A stretch of 64,000 nucleotides of DNA from CALBPI01 sp038524795 (GCA_038524795.1 JBCBIJ010000004.1:286107-350106); one strand, 5' to 3'. Counted from the stretch's first letter, positions 34,340 to 44,134 are shown. Translations and numbers: made by a program. The notes: a model not told the origin generated them from the letters alone.

Positions 34340-34660
34340 ATGGATATTAACGAACGCATCACGGGCCAGCTCGACGCCCACCCCGTCCTGATCTACATCA
34401 AGGGCACCCCAGATTTCCCGCAGTGCGGCTTTTCGTCGCAAGCGGTGGCCGCGCTTAAGGCCTGCGGCACCGAGTTCGCCTACTTCAATATCTTCGAGGA
34501 CGAGGAGATCCGCCAGGGTCTCAAGACCTACTCCAACTGGCCCACGTTCCCGCAGCTCTACGTCAACGGGGAGCTGATCGGTGGCGCCGATATCGTGATC
34601 GACATGTACAAGAGTGGCGAACTCAAGCCGCTGCTTGAGGAAGCCACGGCGGAAGCCTGA
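34340..34660 (+). CDS. grxD: Monothiol glutaredoxin (Grx4 type)
   Basis: 106 residues. The active site CGFS (Cys29) lies within IKGTPDFPQCGFS, with WPTFPQLYVNGELIGGADIV for glutathione binding, all diagnostic of CGFS glutaredoxins. These bind a 2Fe-2S cluster with glutathione and a BolA partner and pass clusters to apoproteins. AGGA lies before the start. Converges on rnt with 10 bases between the stops. Confidence 0.96.
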   Translation: MDINERITGQLDAHPVLIYIKGTPDFPQCGFSSQAVAALKACGTEFAYFNIFEDEEIRQGLKTYSNWPTFPQLYVNGELIGGADIVIDMYKSGELKPLLEEATAEA

Positions 34661-34670
34661 TCGCTTTGGC

Positions 34671-35300
34671 CTAGGGCCCGTCTTCGGCGGGCGGCTTGTC
34701 GACGATGGCCCGGTAGACGGGCTCAAACCGGTTCACGATTTCGCAGAAGAGGTCTGCGGTGCGTTCCGCATCGTAGGCGGCGGAGTGGGCCTGCGACTCA
34801 TCCCATTCGATGGCTGCCATCTGCACGGCGCGTGACAACACAGTCTGCCCGAAGGCGACGCCGCCCAGCGTTGCCGTGTCGAAGCACGAGAACGGGTGAA
34901 ACGGGTTGCGCTTGATGCCAGCACGGGCCACGGCGGCATTCAGGAAGTTCAAATCAAAAAACGCGTTGTGCCCCACGAGCACGGCGCGCGTGCATTCGTG
35001 CGCCTTGACGGCTGCACGGACTTCGCGGAAGACGCGCTGGAGCGCATCGCGTTCGTCGATGGCGGGTCGCAGCGGATGGTCGGGGTCGATGCCGTTGACG
35101 GCCAGCGAGGCCGGTTCCATGTTCGCGCCCGGGAACGGCTTGACGTGGTAGCGCCAGGTTTCGTTGCGCGTGAGCTGACCGTCGTCGTCAAAATGCACAC
35201 TGACAGCCGCGATCTCGAGCAACGCGTCGGTCGCGGCATTGAAGCCGCCCGTTTCAACGTCGACGATGACGGGCAGGAATCCCCGGAAGCGGTCGCGCAT
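34671..35300 (-). CDS. rnt: Ribonuclease T
   Basis: 209 residues of the DEDDh exonuclease superfamily. Exo I is VIVDVETGGF (Asp14, Glu16), exo II GHNAFFDLNFL and exo III HSAAYDAERTADLF (His and Asp). The interspersed MEPASLAVNGIDPDHPLR and KRNPFHPFSCFDTATL match RNase T specifically rather than other DEDD nucleases. It trims tRNA and other stable RNA 3' ends. ATG 35300 is used; a TTG further upstream is less likely. Pairing with grxD is common in gammaproteobacteria. Confidence 0.95.
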   Translation of the reverse strand: MRDRFRGFLPVIVDVETGGFNAATDALLEIAAVSVHFDDDGQLTRNETWRYHVKPFPGANMEPASLAVNGIDPDHPLRPAIDERDALQRVFREVRAAVKAHECTRAVLVGHNAFFDLNFLNAAVARAGIKRNPFHPFSCFDTATLGGVAFGQTVLSRAVQMAAIEWDESQAHSAAYDAERTADLFCEIVNRFEPVYRAIVDKPPAEDGP

Positions 35301-35323
35301 GGCGGTGGGTGTCAAAGACGCGC

Positions 35324-36838
35324 TCAGCCTTTGGGCGCGGCTGTGACCTCCCGCAAGTGGCTCGTCAGCAGCTCGGTGGCGTAGCGCACGCCGAAGCCCG
35401 TGATGTCAGTGGGCGCGGCGCCCAGGCCGCCTTTGTGCTCGCAGGCCGAAAGATCCAGGTGGACCCAGGGCACGTCGGGCGGCACGAATTCGTTGAGGAA
35501 GGTGGCTGCGAGGATGTGGTCCCCGCCGCCGCCGGGCGCGCACTGCTTGATGTCAGCCGTTTCGCTCTCGAGCGATTCAATAAACGCCGCACCAATCGGA
35601 AACGGCCACACGCGTTCGCCGCTGTCGGCGCCCGCCGTCTTGAGCGTCGGATGCAGCGAGGGCCGGTTCGTGAAAATGGCGCCGTAGCGCGTGGTCACGG
35701 CATTGATGGCCGCGCCCGTCAGCGTCGCGAAATCGAGGATGCAGTGGGGCTTGGCGCGGCCTGCAAGTGTTAGCGTGTCGGCCAGCACCATGCGCCCTTC
35801 GGCGTCGGTATGAATCGTCTGGATCGTCTTGCCGTTGAGCGCTGTCACGACATCCTGCGGCTTGTAGGCCTGCGGACCCGTCCGGTTTTCGGTGATGCCC
35901 AGCCATGCGTCGATGTCCCAGGCCACACCCAGCTCCGAGAGCGTTGCCAGTGTGGCGATGGCCACAGCGCTGCCACCCATGTCCACGTGCATGCCCAGCA
36001 TGCCCTCGAACGGCTTCAGGTTGGTGCCGCCCGTATCGAAAATGATGCCTTTGCCCACCAGCGCCACTTTGGGACGCTTCTTGCCCGTTTTCGCGCGGTA
36101 GCGCAGCTCGACGATGCCGGCGTCGTTGGTCTCATTACCCTGGGCGACGGCCGTGAAAGCGCCTGCGCCGCGGCGTTTTAGGGTCGCGGCCGAATGGTAG
36201 CGGTACTGCCAACGGTGCTGCTTGGCGAGTGCTTCGGCAACAGCGCGGTAGCCCAGCGCGTCGAGCTTGTTGGGCGGCATCGCCGTAAGCCAGCGGGCCA
36301 GGCAGTTGCCACGCGCCGTGGCCCTGGTCGCGGCCAGGTCTGTCTTCTTGGGCTCGAACACGGTGACGGCAAGCGGCGCTTGGCGCTTGGCTTGCTTCCC
36401 GAACTTCGGCATGCGGAAGTCCGCGAGCATGAGCGCCGTCACTATTGAGGACACGGCCGCCGAATGATCTTTAAGCGATGTGCGGTCCACGACCACAGCG
36501 ACCGAGCGGGCGCTGGCGGCGGCCAGAGCTTTGACGGTCTTTCGACAGGCCGTGTCGCGATCGAACGCTGCAGCATCACGGTCGATGCGGCACGCTGCCA
36601 GCGGCGTTGCGGGCGCGCCAGGCACGGCGGCAACGACTTGGCCGGTGTTGCCCGTGCGCGCGGCGACGGCCGCGAGTGCGTCGGCGCCTGGGATCTCCAG
36701 ATCCGTGAGTTTGCCGCGCCGCTGGTGCAGCACGATAACGGCGTCGTAGCGGGCCAGTCGACGAGCGTCAGGCTGGGCGCGCGAGCTCGTCAGTTTGGGG
36801 TCCGGAAGCTTCGGCAGCAGAGCCTTGGTATCGGACAC
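35324..36838 (-). CDS. M17-family leucyl aminopeptidase
   Basis: 504 residues. The catalytic half has VGKGIIFDTGGTNLKP, MHVDMGGSA, IHTDAEGRMVLADTL (metal-binding Asp and Glu) and ILDFATLTGA. These are the two-metal centre and bicarbonate/Arg site of M17 peptidases, although the usual NTDAEGR here reads HTDAEGR. It removes N-terminal residues from peptides in the cytoplasm. GTG 36838 follows GGGAG by seven bases and gives a normal length; the longer frame runs into the aceE promoter region. It is closer to the PepA-like multi-Lys variants than to classical PepA, so no symbol is given. Confidence 0.88.
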   Translation of the reverse strand: MSDTKALLPKLPDPKLTSSRAQPDARRLARYDAVIVLHQRRGKLTDLEIPGADALAAVAARTGNTGQVVAAVPGAPATPLAACRIDRDAAAFDRDTACRKTVKALAAASARSVAVVVDRTSLKDHSAAVSSIVTALMLADFRMPKFGKQAKRQAPLAVTVFEPKKTDLAATRATARGNCLARWLTAMPPNKLDALGYRAVAEALAKQHRWQYRYHSAATLKRRGAGAFTAVAQGNETNDAGIVELRYRAKTGKKRPKVALVGKGIIFDTGGTNLKPFEGMLGMHVDMGGSAVAIATLATLSELGVAWDIDAWLGITENRTGPQAYKPQDVVTALNGKTIQTIHTDAEGRMVLADTLTLAGRAKPHCILDFATLTGAAINAVTTRYGAIFTNRPSLHPTLKTAGADSGERVWPFPIGAAFIESLESETADIKQCAPGGGGDHILAATFLNEFVPPDVPWVHLDLSACEHKGGLGAAPTDITGFGVRYATELLTSHLREVTAAPKG

Positions 36839-36889
36839 TAGTTTCTCCCGCAACGTGACGCGCCATCGTAGCAGCAGCGCGCGCTCAGG

Positions 36890-36895
36890 TATAAT
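36890..36895 (+). promoter_or_regulatory. -10 element upstream of aceE
   Basis: A perfect TATAAT lies 33 bases before the aceE start. No good -35 box is present at the expected distance, so an activator or extended contacts may be needed. Confidence 0.5.
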
Positions 36896-36928
36896 CGCCG
36901 CTTCGTTTGGGACGGCGGAAAAAGAACA

Positions 36929-39595
36929 ATGGCGGAACACAGCCGCTTCGATGACGCGGATCCGATTGAGACCCGCGAATGGCTCGAGTCAATCGACTCG
37001 GTGCTCAAGACGGAAGGCCCGGAGCGGGCCCATTTCCTGCTCGACAAGATGATCGACTTTGCGCGGCGTTCGGGGGCGTACTTGCCGTACAGCCCGAACA
37101 CGGCGTACCTCAACACGATCTCAGTCGGCCAGCAGCCCGAGTACCCCGGTGACCGTTCGATCGAACGGCGACTGGAGTCGTACTTGCGCTGGAACGCGAT
37201 GGCCATGGTTGTTCAGGCCAACCGCGAGAATTCCGAGTACGGCGGGCACATCGCGTCGTACGCGTCGTCGGCCACGCTCTACGAGGTGGGCTTCAACCAC
37301 TTCTGGCGCGGCAACACCGAGGAACAGGACGGTGACCTCGTCTTTATCCAGGGCCACTCGTCGCCAGGCATCTATGCGCGCGCCTACCTTGAGGGTCGGC
37401 TCAGCGAGGACCAGCTCAACCGCTTCCGCATGGAAGTGGGCGGCGGCGGCCTGAGCTCTTACCCGCACCCCTGGCTCATGCCGGAGTTTTGGCAGTTCCC
37501 GACCGTGTCCATGGGCCTCGGCCCGATGATGGCGATCTACCAGGCGCGCTTTATGCGCTACCTGGAGAACCGCGAGCTCATCCCCAGGACGGACCGCAAG
37601 GTCTGGTGTTTTCTGGGCGATGGTGAAACCGATGAGCCCGAATCGCTGGGCGCCATCACAATGCCTGTACGCGAGGGCCTCGATAACCTCGTGTTCGTGA
37701 TCAACTGCAATCTGCAGCGCCTCGACGGCCCCGTCCGCGGCAATGGCAAGATCATCCAGGAACTCGAAGCGGCGTTTGGCGGCGCGGGCTGGAATGTGCT
37801 CAAGGTAGTCTGGGGCTCGCGCTGGGACCCGCTGCTCGCGCGCGACACGCAGGGCCTGCTGCGCCGCGTGATGGAAGAAACGGTCGACGGCGAGTACCAG
37901 AATTACAAGAACAAGGGCGGTGCCTACACCCGCGAGAACTTCTTCGGTAAGTTCGAAGAACTGAAAGCGCTCGTCGCCAACATGTCCGACGAGGACATCT
38001 GGCGCCTTAACCGCGGCGGCCACGACCCCATCAAGGTGTACTCGGCGTACGAGAAGGCCGTGAACCACAAGGGGCAGCCCACGGTCATCCTGGCCAAAAC
38101 CGTCAAGGGTTTCGGCCTGGGTGAGGCAGGCGGCGAGGGTGCGAACATCACGCACCAGCAGAAGAAACTCGATACCGAGGCGCTCCGCGAATTCCGCGAC
38201 CGCTTCAATATCCCCGTGTCGGACGCTGAGCTCGAAGACGTGCCTTACTGCCGTCCCGAGAAGGGCAGCATCGAGATGGAATACCTCATGGATCGGCGCG
38301 CGAAGCTCGGCGGCTCGCTGCCACGGCGTCGCATTGAGTCGCCCAAGCTCGAGGTGCCGTCGCTGGCCGTGTTCAAGAATCAGGTGCAGGGTTCTGGTGA
38401 GCGCGAGCAGTCCACCACGATGGCGTTCGTGCGCATGCTGACGACGCTCGTCAAGGACAAGAAGATCGGCAAGTACATCGTGCCGATTGTCCCCGACGAG
38501 GCGCGTACGTTCGGCATGGAAGGCATGTTCCGCCAGATCGGCATCTACTCCTCGAAGGGTCAGCTCTACACGCCGCAGGATGCAGACCAGCTCATGTTCT
38601 ACAAAGAGGACAAGAAGGGTCAGATTCTGGAAGAAGGCATTAACGAAGGCGGCGCGTTCTGCTCATGGCTCGCGGCGGGTACCTCGTACTCGAACCACGG
38701 CCTGCCCATGATCCCGTTCTACATCTACTACTCGATGTTCGGGTACCAGCGCATCGGCGACTTCATCTGGGCCGGCGGAGACATGCAGGCGCGCGGCTTC
38801 ATGATCGGCGGCACGGCCGGGCGCACGACGCTGTCGGGCGAAGGTCTGCAGCACCAGGACGGCCACTCGCACGTCCTCATGTCGACGATCCCGAACTGCC
38901 GCGCCTACGACCCGGCCTACGCCTATGAGCTTGCGGTGATCATCCAGGACGGCCTGCGACGCATGTTTGCCGAACAGGAAAACGTCTTCTACTACATCAC
39001 CACGATGAACGAGAACTACGTGCAACCCGAAATGCCCGAGGGCGTGCACGAAGGCATCCTCAAAGGCATCTACCCGCTGCGCCATGGTGGCAACGGCAAA
39101 GTGCGTGCCCAGCTGTTCGGCAGCGGTACGATCTTGCGCGAGGTACTGGCCGCGGCCGAGATGCTCGAGGCCGACTTCCGCATTCCGTCTGACGTCTGGA
39201 GCGTCACGAGCTACAACGAGCTGCGTCGCGAATGCCTCGAGGTGGAACGCTGGAACCAGCTGCACCCCGATGATGAGCCACGCAAGAGCTACCTCGACAC
39301 GGCACTGGCCGGTCGCAGTGGCCCGTTCGTGGCCGCCACCGACTACATGAAGATCGTGCCCGATCAGATCCAGCGCTGGATCCCGGGTACCTTCATCTCG
39401 CTGGGCACGGACGGCTTTGGTCGCAGTGACTCACGCAAGGCCTTGCGTGAGTTCTTCGAAGTCGACCGGCGCTACATCGTCGTCACGACGCTCAAGGCGC
39501 TGGCGGACGAGGGCGCACTCGACCAGTCGACGGTGGCCGAGGCCATTGAGAAGTACGGCATCGATCCGGATCGTCCCGATCCGGTGACGTTGTAG
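36929..39595 (+). CDS. aceE: Pyruvate dehydrogenase E1 component, homodimeric type
   Basis: 888 residues, the normal size for the homodimeric E1. The N terminus DADPIETREWLESIDSVL and QGHSSPGIYARAYLEGRL are typical. The thiamine-diphosphate motif begins FLGDGETDEPES and ends at the NCN about 27 residues later. It decarboxylates pyruvate and acetylates the E2 lipoyl groups. First gene of a complete aceE-aceF-lpdA operon, 13 bases before aceF. A divergent M17 peptidase gene lies upstream. Confidence 0.98.
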   Translation: MAEHSRFDDADPIETREWLESIDSVLKTEGPERAHFLLDKMIDFARRSGAYLPYSPNTAYLNTISVGQQPEYPGDRSIERRLESYLRWNAMAMVVQANRENSEYGGHIASYASSATLYEVGFNHFWRGNTEEQDGDLVFIQGHSSPGIYARAYLEGRLSEDQLNRFRMEVGGGGLSSYPHPWLMPEFWQFPTVSMGLGPMMAIYQARFMRYLENRELIPRTDRKVWCFLGDGETDEPESLGAITMPVREGLDNLVFVINCNLQRLDGPVRGNGKIIQELEAAFGGAGWNVLKVVWGSRWDPLLARDTQGLLRRVMEETVDGEYQNYKNKGGAYTRENFFGKFEELKALVANMSDEDIWRLNRGGHDPIKVYSAYEKAVNHKGQPTVILAKTVKGFGLGEAGGEGANITHQQKKLDTEALREFRDRFNIPVSDAELEDVPYCRPEKGSIEMEYLMDRRAKLGGSLPRRRIESPKLEVPSLAVFKNQVQGSGEREQSTTMAFVRMLTTLVKDKKIGKYIVPIVPDEARTFGMEGMFRQIGIYSSKGQLYTPQDADQLMFYKEDKKGQILEEGINEGGAFCSWLAAGTSYSNHGLPMIPFYIYYSMFGYQRIGDFIWAGGDMQARGFMIGGTAGRTTLSGEGLQHQDGHSHVLMSTIPNCRAYDPAYAYELAVIIQDGLRRMFAEQENVFYYITTMNENYVQPEMPEGVHEGILKGIYPLRHGGNGKVRAQLFGSGTILREVLAAAEMLEADFRIPSDVWSVTSYNELRRECLEVERWNQLHPDDEPRKSYLDTALAGRSGPFVAATDYMKIVPDQIQRWIPGTFISLGTDGFGRSDSRKALREFFEVDRRYIVVTTLKALADEGALDQSTVAEAIEKYGIDPDRPDPVTL

Positions 39596-39608
39596 GCGGG
39601 GCGCGGTC

Positions 39609-41267
39609 ATGACGGACACGATAGATATCCGCGTACCCGACATTGGCGACTTTGATGACGTCGAGGTGATCGAGGTGCTTGTCGCCGCCGGCGACACCGT
39701 CGAGGTCGAAGACGGCATCATCACGCTCGAGACGGACAAGGCGTCCATGGACGTCCCGGCTGAGCAGGGCGGCGAGATCGTCGAGGTCACGGTTGGCGTC
39801 GGTGACAAGGTCAGCGAAGGCACCGTGATCGCGACGATGCGCGCGGCAGGCGGTGCGGCCGAGGCTGCGCCCGATTCTGATCCCGCGCCCGCTGCAGAAG
39901 CTGCACCGGAGCCCGCAGCCGAACCCGAACCCGAAGCGCCGGCGCCCGCGGCGGCGGCTGAACCCGTGGTCGTGGTGGTGCCCGACATCGGTGATTTCGA
40001 CGCGGTCGATGTCATCGAGGTCGAGGTCAGCGTTGGCGACGAGATCGACGTCGACGACCCGCTGATCACGCTCGAGACCGACAAAGCCTCGATGGATGTG
40101 CCCTCGACGCATGCGGGCACCGTTGAAGAGGTTCTCGTCAACGTCGGCGATCAGGTGAAGGAAGGCGCGCCCATCGTGCGGCTCGCCGGTGGCGTCGCCG
40201 CTGCCGCGCCCGCCACGGAAAAGCCTGCCACGGCACGCGCAAGCACGCCTGCGCCCGCGGCGGCGCCCGAAGTGAAACCGGAGCCTGCTCCGTCACCCGC
40301 GCCCGCAGAGAAGCCGGCTGCGGCATCAACGGGGGCCATCGATGAGGCCGGATTCTCGAAAGCGCATGCGAGTCCCTCGGTGCGGCGTCTCGCGCGCGAG
40401 CTCGGGGTCGAGCTTGGCAGCGTCAAAGGTACGGGCCGCAAAGGCCGTATCGTTGCTGACGATGTCAAAGGCTGGGTCAAGCAGGCGCTTAAAGGTGGCG
40501 CCGCACCAGCCGCGGGCGGTGGTGCGTTACCCGCAACGCCTAAGGTCGACTTCACACGTTACGGCGAGGTCACGGAGCAGCCGCTTACGCGCATTCAGAA
40601 AATCTCTGGCCCGCGTTTGCAGGCGAGCTGGATCAATCTGCCGCACGTAACGCAGCACGACCAGGCCGATATCACGGACATGGAAGCACGGCGCAAGACG
40701 CTCAAGACGAAGGCAGCCGAGCGGGGCATCAAGCTCACGCCGCTGGCCTTTGTCATGCGCGCCGTCGTGCAGGCGCTGGCCGAGTACCCGAAGCTCAATT
40801 CGTCACTGAATGCGGCTGGCGACGGCCTGGTGATGAAGCAGTACTGCCACATCGGTTTTGCCGCGGATACTGACGACGGCCTCGTCGTGCCCGTGATCCA
40901 TGACGCCGACAAGAAGGACGTCTATGAGCTCGCAGACGCCCTGGCGGATCTGTCAGCCAAGGCGCGCGACGGCAAACTCACGGCCAAGGAAATGCAGGGC
41001 GCAAGCTTCACCATCTCGAGCCTGGGTGGTATCGGTGGCACAGCGTTCACGCCTATCGTCAATGCGCCCGAGGTGGCCATTCTGGGGGTGTCGCGGCACA
41101 GCATGCAGCCCGTGTGGGATGGCGAGCAGTTCCAGCCACGCCTGATGCTGCCATTGTCGTTGTCATACGACCACCGCGTCATCGATGGCGCGCTGGCGGT
41201 GCGCTTTACGACCTACCTCGGCCAGTGCCTGTCGGATGTCGACGGGCTCATGCAGGCGATTCCGTAA
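39609..41267 (+). CDS. aceF: Pyruvate dehydrogenase E2, dihydrolipoyl acetyltransferase
   Basis: 552 residues. Two lipoyl domains each carry TLETDKASMDVP (Lys44 and about Lys159), joined by Ala/Pro-rich linkers (AEAAPEPAAEPEPEA and similar). The peripheral-subunit-binding domain (about 253-290, ASPSVRRLARELG) and catalytic domain with SYDHRVIDG (His about 522) follow. It transfers acetyl from lipoyl to CoA and forms the core of the complex. The linker DNA is a GC-rich low-complexity repeat. Both TLETDKASM segments are almost identical at the DNA level, making them a possible recombination pair. Confidence 0.97.
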   Translation: MTDTIDIRVPDIGDFDDVEVIEVLVAAGDTVEVEDGIITLETDKASMDVPAEQGGEIVEVTVGVGDKVSEGTVIATMRAAGGAAEAAPDSDPAPAAEAAPEPAAEPEPEAPAPAAAAEPVVVVVPDIGDFDAVDVIEVEVSVGDEIDVDDPLITLETDKASMDVPSTHAGTVEEVLVNVGDQVKEGAPIVRLAGGVAAAAPATEKPATARASTPAPAAAPEVKPEPAPSPAPAEKPAAASTGAIDEAGFSKAHASPSVRRLARELGVELGSVKGTGRKGRIVADDVKGWVKQALKGGAAPAAGGGALPATPKVDFTRYGEVTEQPLTRIQKISGPRLQASWINLPHVTQHDQADITDMEARRKTLKTKAAERGIKLTPLAFVMRAVVQALAEYPKLNSSLNAAGDGLVMKQYCHIGFAADTDDGLVVPVIHDADKKDVYELADALADLSAKARDGKLTAKEMQGASFTISSLGGIGGTAFTPIVNAPEVAILGVSRHSMQPVWDGEQFQPRLMLPLSLSYDHRVIDGALAVRFTTYLGQCLSDVDGLMQAIP

Positions 41268-41289
41268 TCGACTCAAGCAGGACACGTTC

Positions 41290-42705
41290 ATGACTTACGA
41301 TCTTCTCGTGCTCGGTTCCGGTCCGGGCGGATACACGGCAGCATTTCGCGCGGCCGACCTGGGACTCAACGTTGCGCTCATCGAGCGTTGGCCGACGCTG
41401 GGTGGTGTGTGCCTCAATGTCGGCTGCATTCCGTCGAAGGCGCTGCTGCATGCGGCCAAAGTGATCGACGAAGCCGAGGACATGGGCCACCACGGCATCA
41501 CCTTCGGCAAGCCGGAGATTGATGCGGGTCAGGTCAACAGCTGGAAGCAGGGCGTTGTTGATCGCCTTGTCGGTGGCATCGCGGGCCTCGCCAAGCAGCG
41601 CAAGGTCACCGTGATCCACGGCACGGGCACGTTTGCGGGCCCGAACACACTGACCGTCGAGCACGAGGGCGAGACGCAGCAGGTCGAATTCAAACAGTGC
41701 GTGATTGCGGCGGGTTCGGAACCCATCGCGTTGCCGGGCTTGCCCGACGATCCGCGCATCGTCGACTCGACGGGTGCGCTGGAACTGGATCCGTTGCCCG
41801 AGAGCCTGCTCGTCGTCGGTGGCGGCATCATCGGTCTCGAACTCGGATCCGTGTACGCCACGATGGGTGTGCCGGTTACGGTGGTCGAGCTGACGGGGCA
41901 GCTCATGCCGGGTGCCGACCTCGATCTCGTGAAGCCGCTGCAGAAGCGGCTTGAGGCGCGCTTCGAAGCGATCCGCCTGAACACGAAGATGGCCGGCATG
42001 ACGGCCAGCGACGCGGGTATCGAAGTCAGTTTCGAGACAGCCGACGGCAAGACCGACTCGGCCACGTTTGGTCGTGTGCTTGTGGCCGTGGGCCGCAAGC
42101 CCAATGGCAAGGTCATCAACGCCGAGGCTGCGGGTGTCGCCGTCGACGAGCGCGGCTTCATCAACGTCGACAAGCAAATGCGCACCAACGTGCCGCACAT
42201 CTTTGCGATCGGCGACATCGTGGGGCAGCCCATGCTGGCGCACAAGGCGACGCACGAAGCCAAGGTGGCGGCCGAAGTGGCCGCGGGTCACAAGGTCGCG
42301 TTCGATGCGCGCGTGATTCCTTCGGTGGCCTACACGGACCCCGAGGTCGCGTGGGTGGGTCTCACGGAGACCGAAGCCAAGGCGCAGGGCATCAAGGTCG
42401 AGAAAGGCCGCTTCCCCTGGGCGGCCAGTGGCCGCTCTCTGGCCATGGGCCGCGACGAGGGCTTCACGAAAATCCTCTTCGACCCGGACACAGGTCGTGT
42501 GGTTGGCGGCGGCATCGTGGGTACGAGCGCGGGCGACCTGATCACGGAAATCGGCATGGCCATCGAGATGGATGCCGACGCCGCTGACATCGGCCTGACG
42601 ATTCACGCGCACCCAACATTGTCGGAGACGGTCGCCATGGCCGCCGAGGCGTTCGAGGGTACGCTCACGGATCTCTATATCCCGAAGAAGAAAAAGCGCG
42701 CCTAA
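41290..42705 (+). CDS. lpdA: Dihydrolipoyl dehydrogenase (E3)
   Basis: 471 residues. The FAD-binding GSGPGGYTAA is at the N terminus, the redox disulfide lies in GGVCLNVGCIPSK (Cys41, Cys46), and the NAD-binding VVGGGIIGLELGS and C-terminal HAHPTLSE (catalytic His about 441) follow. There is no N-terminal lipoyl domain, unlike some E3 proteins. It reoxidises the E2 lipoyl groups with NAD. The ATG at 41290 is preceded by AGGACACG. It completes the operon and probably serves the other 2-oxoacid dehydrogenases too. Confidence 0.98.
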   Translation: MTYDLLVLGSGPGGYTAAFRAADLGLNVALIERWPTLGGVCLNVGCIPSKALLHAAKVIDEAEDMGHHGITFGKPEIDAGQVNSWKQGVVDRLVGGIAGLAKQRKVTVIHGTGTFAGPNTLTVEHEGETQQVEFKQCVIAAGSEPIALPGLPDDPRIVDSTGALELDPLPESLLVVGGGIIGLELGSVYATMGVPVTVVELTGQLMPGADLDLVKPLQKRLEARFEAIRLNTKMAGMTASDAGIEVSFETADGKTDSATFGRVLVAVGRKPNGKVINAEAAGVAVDERGFINVDKQMRTNVPHIFAIGDIVGQPMLAHKATHEAKVAAEVAAGHKVAFDARVIPSVAYTDPEVAWVGLTETEAKAQGIKVEKGRFPWAASGRSLAMGRDEGFTKILFDPDTGRVVGGGIVGTSAGDLITEIGMAIEMDADAADIGLTIHAHPTLSETVAMAAEAFEGTLTDLYIPKKKKRA

Positions 42706-42708
42706 GCT

Positions 42709-43401
42709 GTGAAGACCATCGGCCTCCTGGGTGGCATGAGTTGGGAGAGCACCACGCTCTACTACCGGCTCATCAACGAGGCCACGCGCGAGCGCCGGGG
42801 TGGGTTTCATTCGGCGCCCATCGCCATGGTGAGCGTCGACTTCGCAGAGATCGAGGCGCTGCAGCGGTCGGGCGACTGGGTCGAGGCCGGCGCGCGGCTG
42901 GCCAGCGATGCGCGGGCCATCGAGCGCGCGGGCGCCGACGTCCTGTTGATTTGCACGAACACGATGCACAAGGTCGCCGATGCCATCTCGGCCGCAATCA
43001 ACATACCGCTACTGCATCTGGCAGATGCGACCGCCCAGCGCATTCGAGCGGACGGGCTCGACCGTGTGGCGTTGCTCGGTACCCGGTTTACGATGGCCGA
43101 GACGTTCTACCGGGGTCGGCTTGAGGCTCAGGGGCTCGTCGTCGACGTGCCGAATGCGCGCGACATGGATCTCGTGCACACCGTAATATTTGACGAGCTG
43201 TGTCAGGGCGTCATCAATTCAGAGTCTCGCGCCAGCTATAGTCGCATCATCGATGCGCTGGCCGCTGATGGCGCACAGGGTGTCATTGCCGGCTGCACGG
43301 AGATCGGCATGCTCGTGTCGCCCGAGGATTGCCCCGTGCCGCTCTACGACACCACGATGATCCACGCCCAGGCGGCCGTGGATTGGGCGTTGTCAGACTG
43401 A
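42709..43401 (+). CDS. Aspartate/glutamate racemase family protein
   Basis: 230 residues. The start KTIGLLGGMSWESTTLYY and the two catalytic Cys, in ICTNTMHK (Cys82) and AGCTEIG (Cys196), define the PLP-independent racemases (YgeA type). It interconverts D and L amino acids; YgeA relatives act on several. The start is GTG three bases after the lpdA stop, so it is cotranscribed with the PDH operon, an association with no obvious metabolic reason. Confidence 0.9.
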   Translation: MKTIGLLGGMSWESTTLYYRLINEATRERRGGFHSAPIAMVSVDFAEIEALQRSGDWVEAGARLASDARAIERAGADVLLICTNTMHKVADAISAAINIPLLHLADATAQRIRADGLDRVALLGTRFTMAETFYRGRLEAQGLVVDVPNARDMDLVHTVIFDELCQGVINSESRASYSRIIDALAADGAQGVIAGCTEIGMLVSPEDCPVPLYDTTMIHAQAAVDWALSD

Positions 43402-43409
43402 TGTCTCAG

Positions 43410-43964
43410 CTAGCCGGCCGCTGTGTAGGCCTGCTTGAGCCAGCGTTTGAGTTCTGCGTCGACCGATGTCGCGTCTTCGATTCGTACTTTGTGGCTGGTC
43501 ATCGCGTTGCCGGCCTCAAGGCGATCGGTTACAGGTTCACCCTTTAGGGCCAGCCCGAGATCGACGCGCGTCTGCGTTGCGGGCGTGATCAGCGCAAACT
43601 GCTTCTTGCGCCGCAGGCTCACGCTGGTCTTGCGCGGCAGCACCTCAACGTCCTTGCCTAGAGAATTCGCGTATTTCACCACGGCGTCGTGAATGGGCTT
43701 CAGGTGCGCCTTCTTCCCGGAGTACTGCGCCGCGACGAGGTCGGTGTCGCCGACTTTGCCGGGCGTCGCGCCGCGCGACTCCGACGCGATGAGATTCGCA
43801 AAGCCGTGAGTGACACCGTGCTCTGTCTTCAGGAATTTGACGACCTGACCGTGCTTCTCGAAGTCTTCTGCCTTGAGAATCTTGAGCCACTGCGCCAGCG
43901 TTTTCCCGGTTTTCTCGGGAATGTTGTTGAGCATCGTCTGATGATGCTGTTCGAGTGTGGCCAT
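43410..43964 (-). CDS. DUF4287/DUF5655 domain protein
   Basis: 184 residues. The N-terminal part (LEQHHQTMLNNIPEKTGKTLAQW, and HGFANLIASESRGA) matches DUF4287; the C-terminal half (KPIHDAVVKYANSLG, SLRRKKQFALITPATQTRVDLGL) matches DUF5655, a small alpha-beta domain. The function is unknown; the pair occurs in many soil and aquatic bacteria. It is cytoplasmic, Lys-rich and a single gene converging on the racemase gene. Confidence 0.8.
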   Translation of the reverse strand: MATLEQHHQTMLNNIPEKTGKTLAQWLKILKAEDFEKHGQVVKFLKTEHGVTHGFANLIASESRGATPGKVGDTDLVAAQYSGKKAHLKPIHDAVVKYANSLGKDVEVLPRKTSVSLRRKKQFALITPATQTRVDLGLALKGEPVTDRLEAGNAMTSHKVRIEDATSVDAELKRWLKQAYTAAG

Positions 43965-44065
43965 GCTGTATCCCCCGTGCGGGTCCCCACCCGCGTTGCG
44001 AACAGCATAACGCAGACGTCGCCGTGACCGCGTACGCTCGCTTGTGCCAGAATAATGGGGCTCGA

Positions 44066-44134
44066 CAACATCCCGGATCGCTCCGAAAGCCCCCCGGCAC
44101 TGGGTCGTTCTTTGCGAATGACTCCGGGATGTTG
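44066..44134. repeat. Inverted repeat with 12-base arms
   Basis: CAACATCCCGGA (44066-44077) and TCCGGGATGTTG (44123-44134) are exact inverted copies around a 45-base loop. It looks like an intergenic palindromic repeat unit. Its position before the deacetylase gene may be coincidental. Confidence 0.55.

Noticed and set aside
39890..40330. Tandem repeat or pseudogene-like Ala/Pro-rich region
   Set aside because: It is the normal flexible linker between E2 lipoyl domains.
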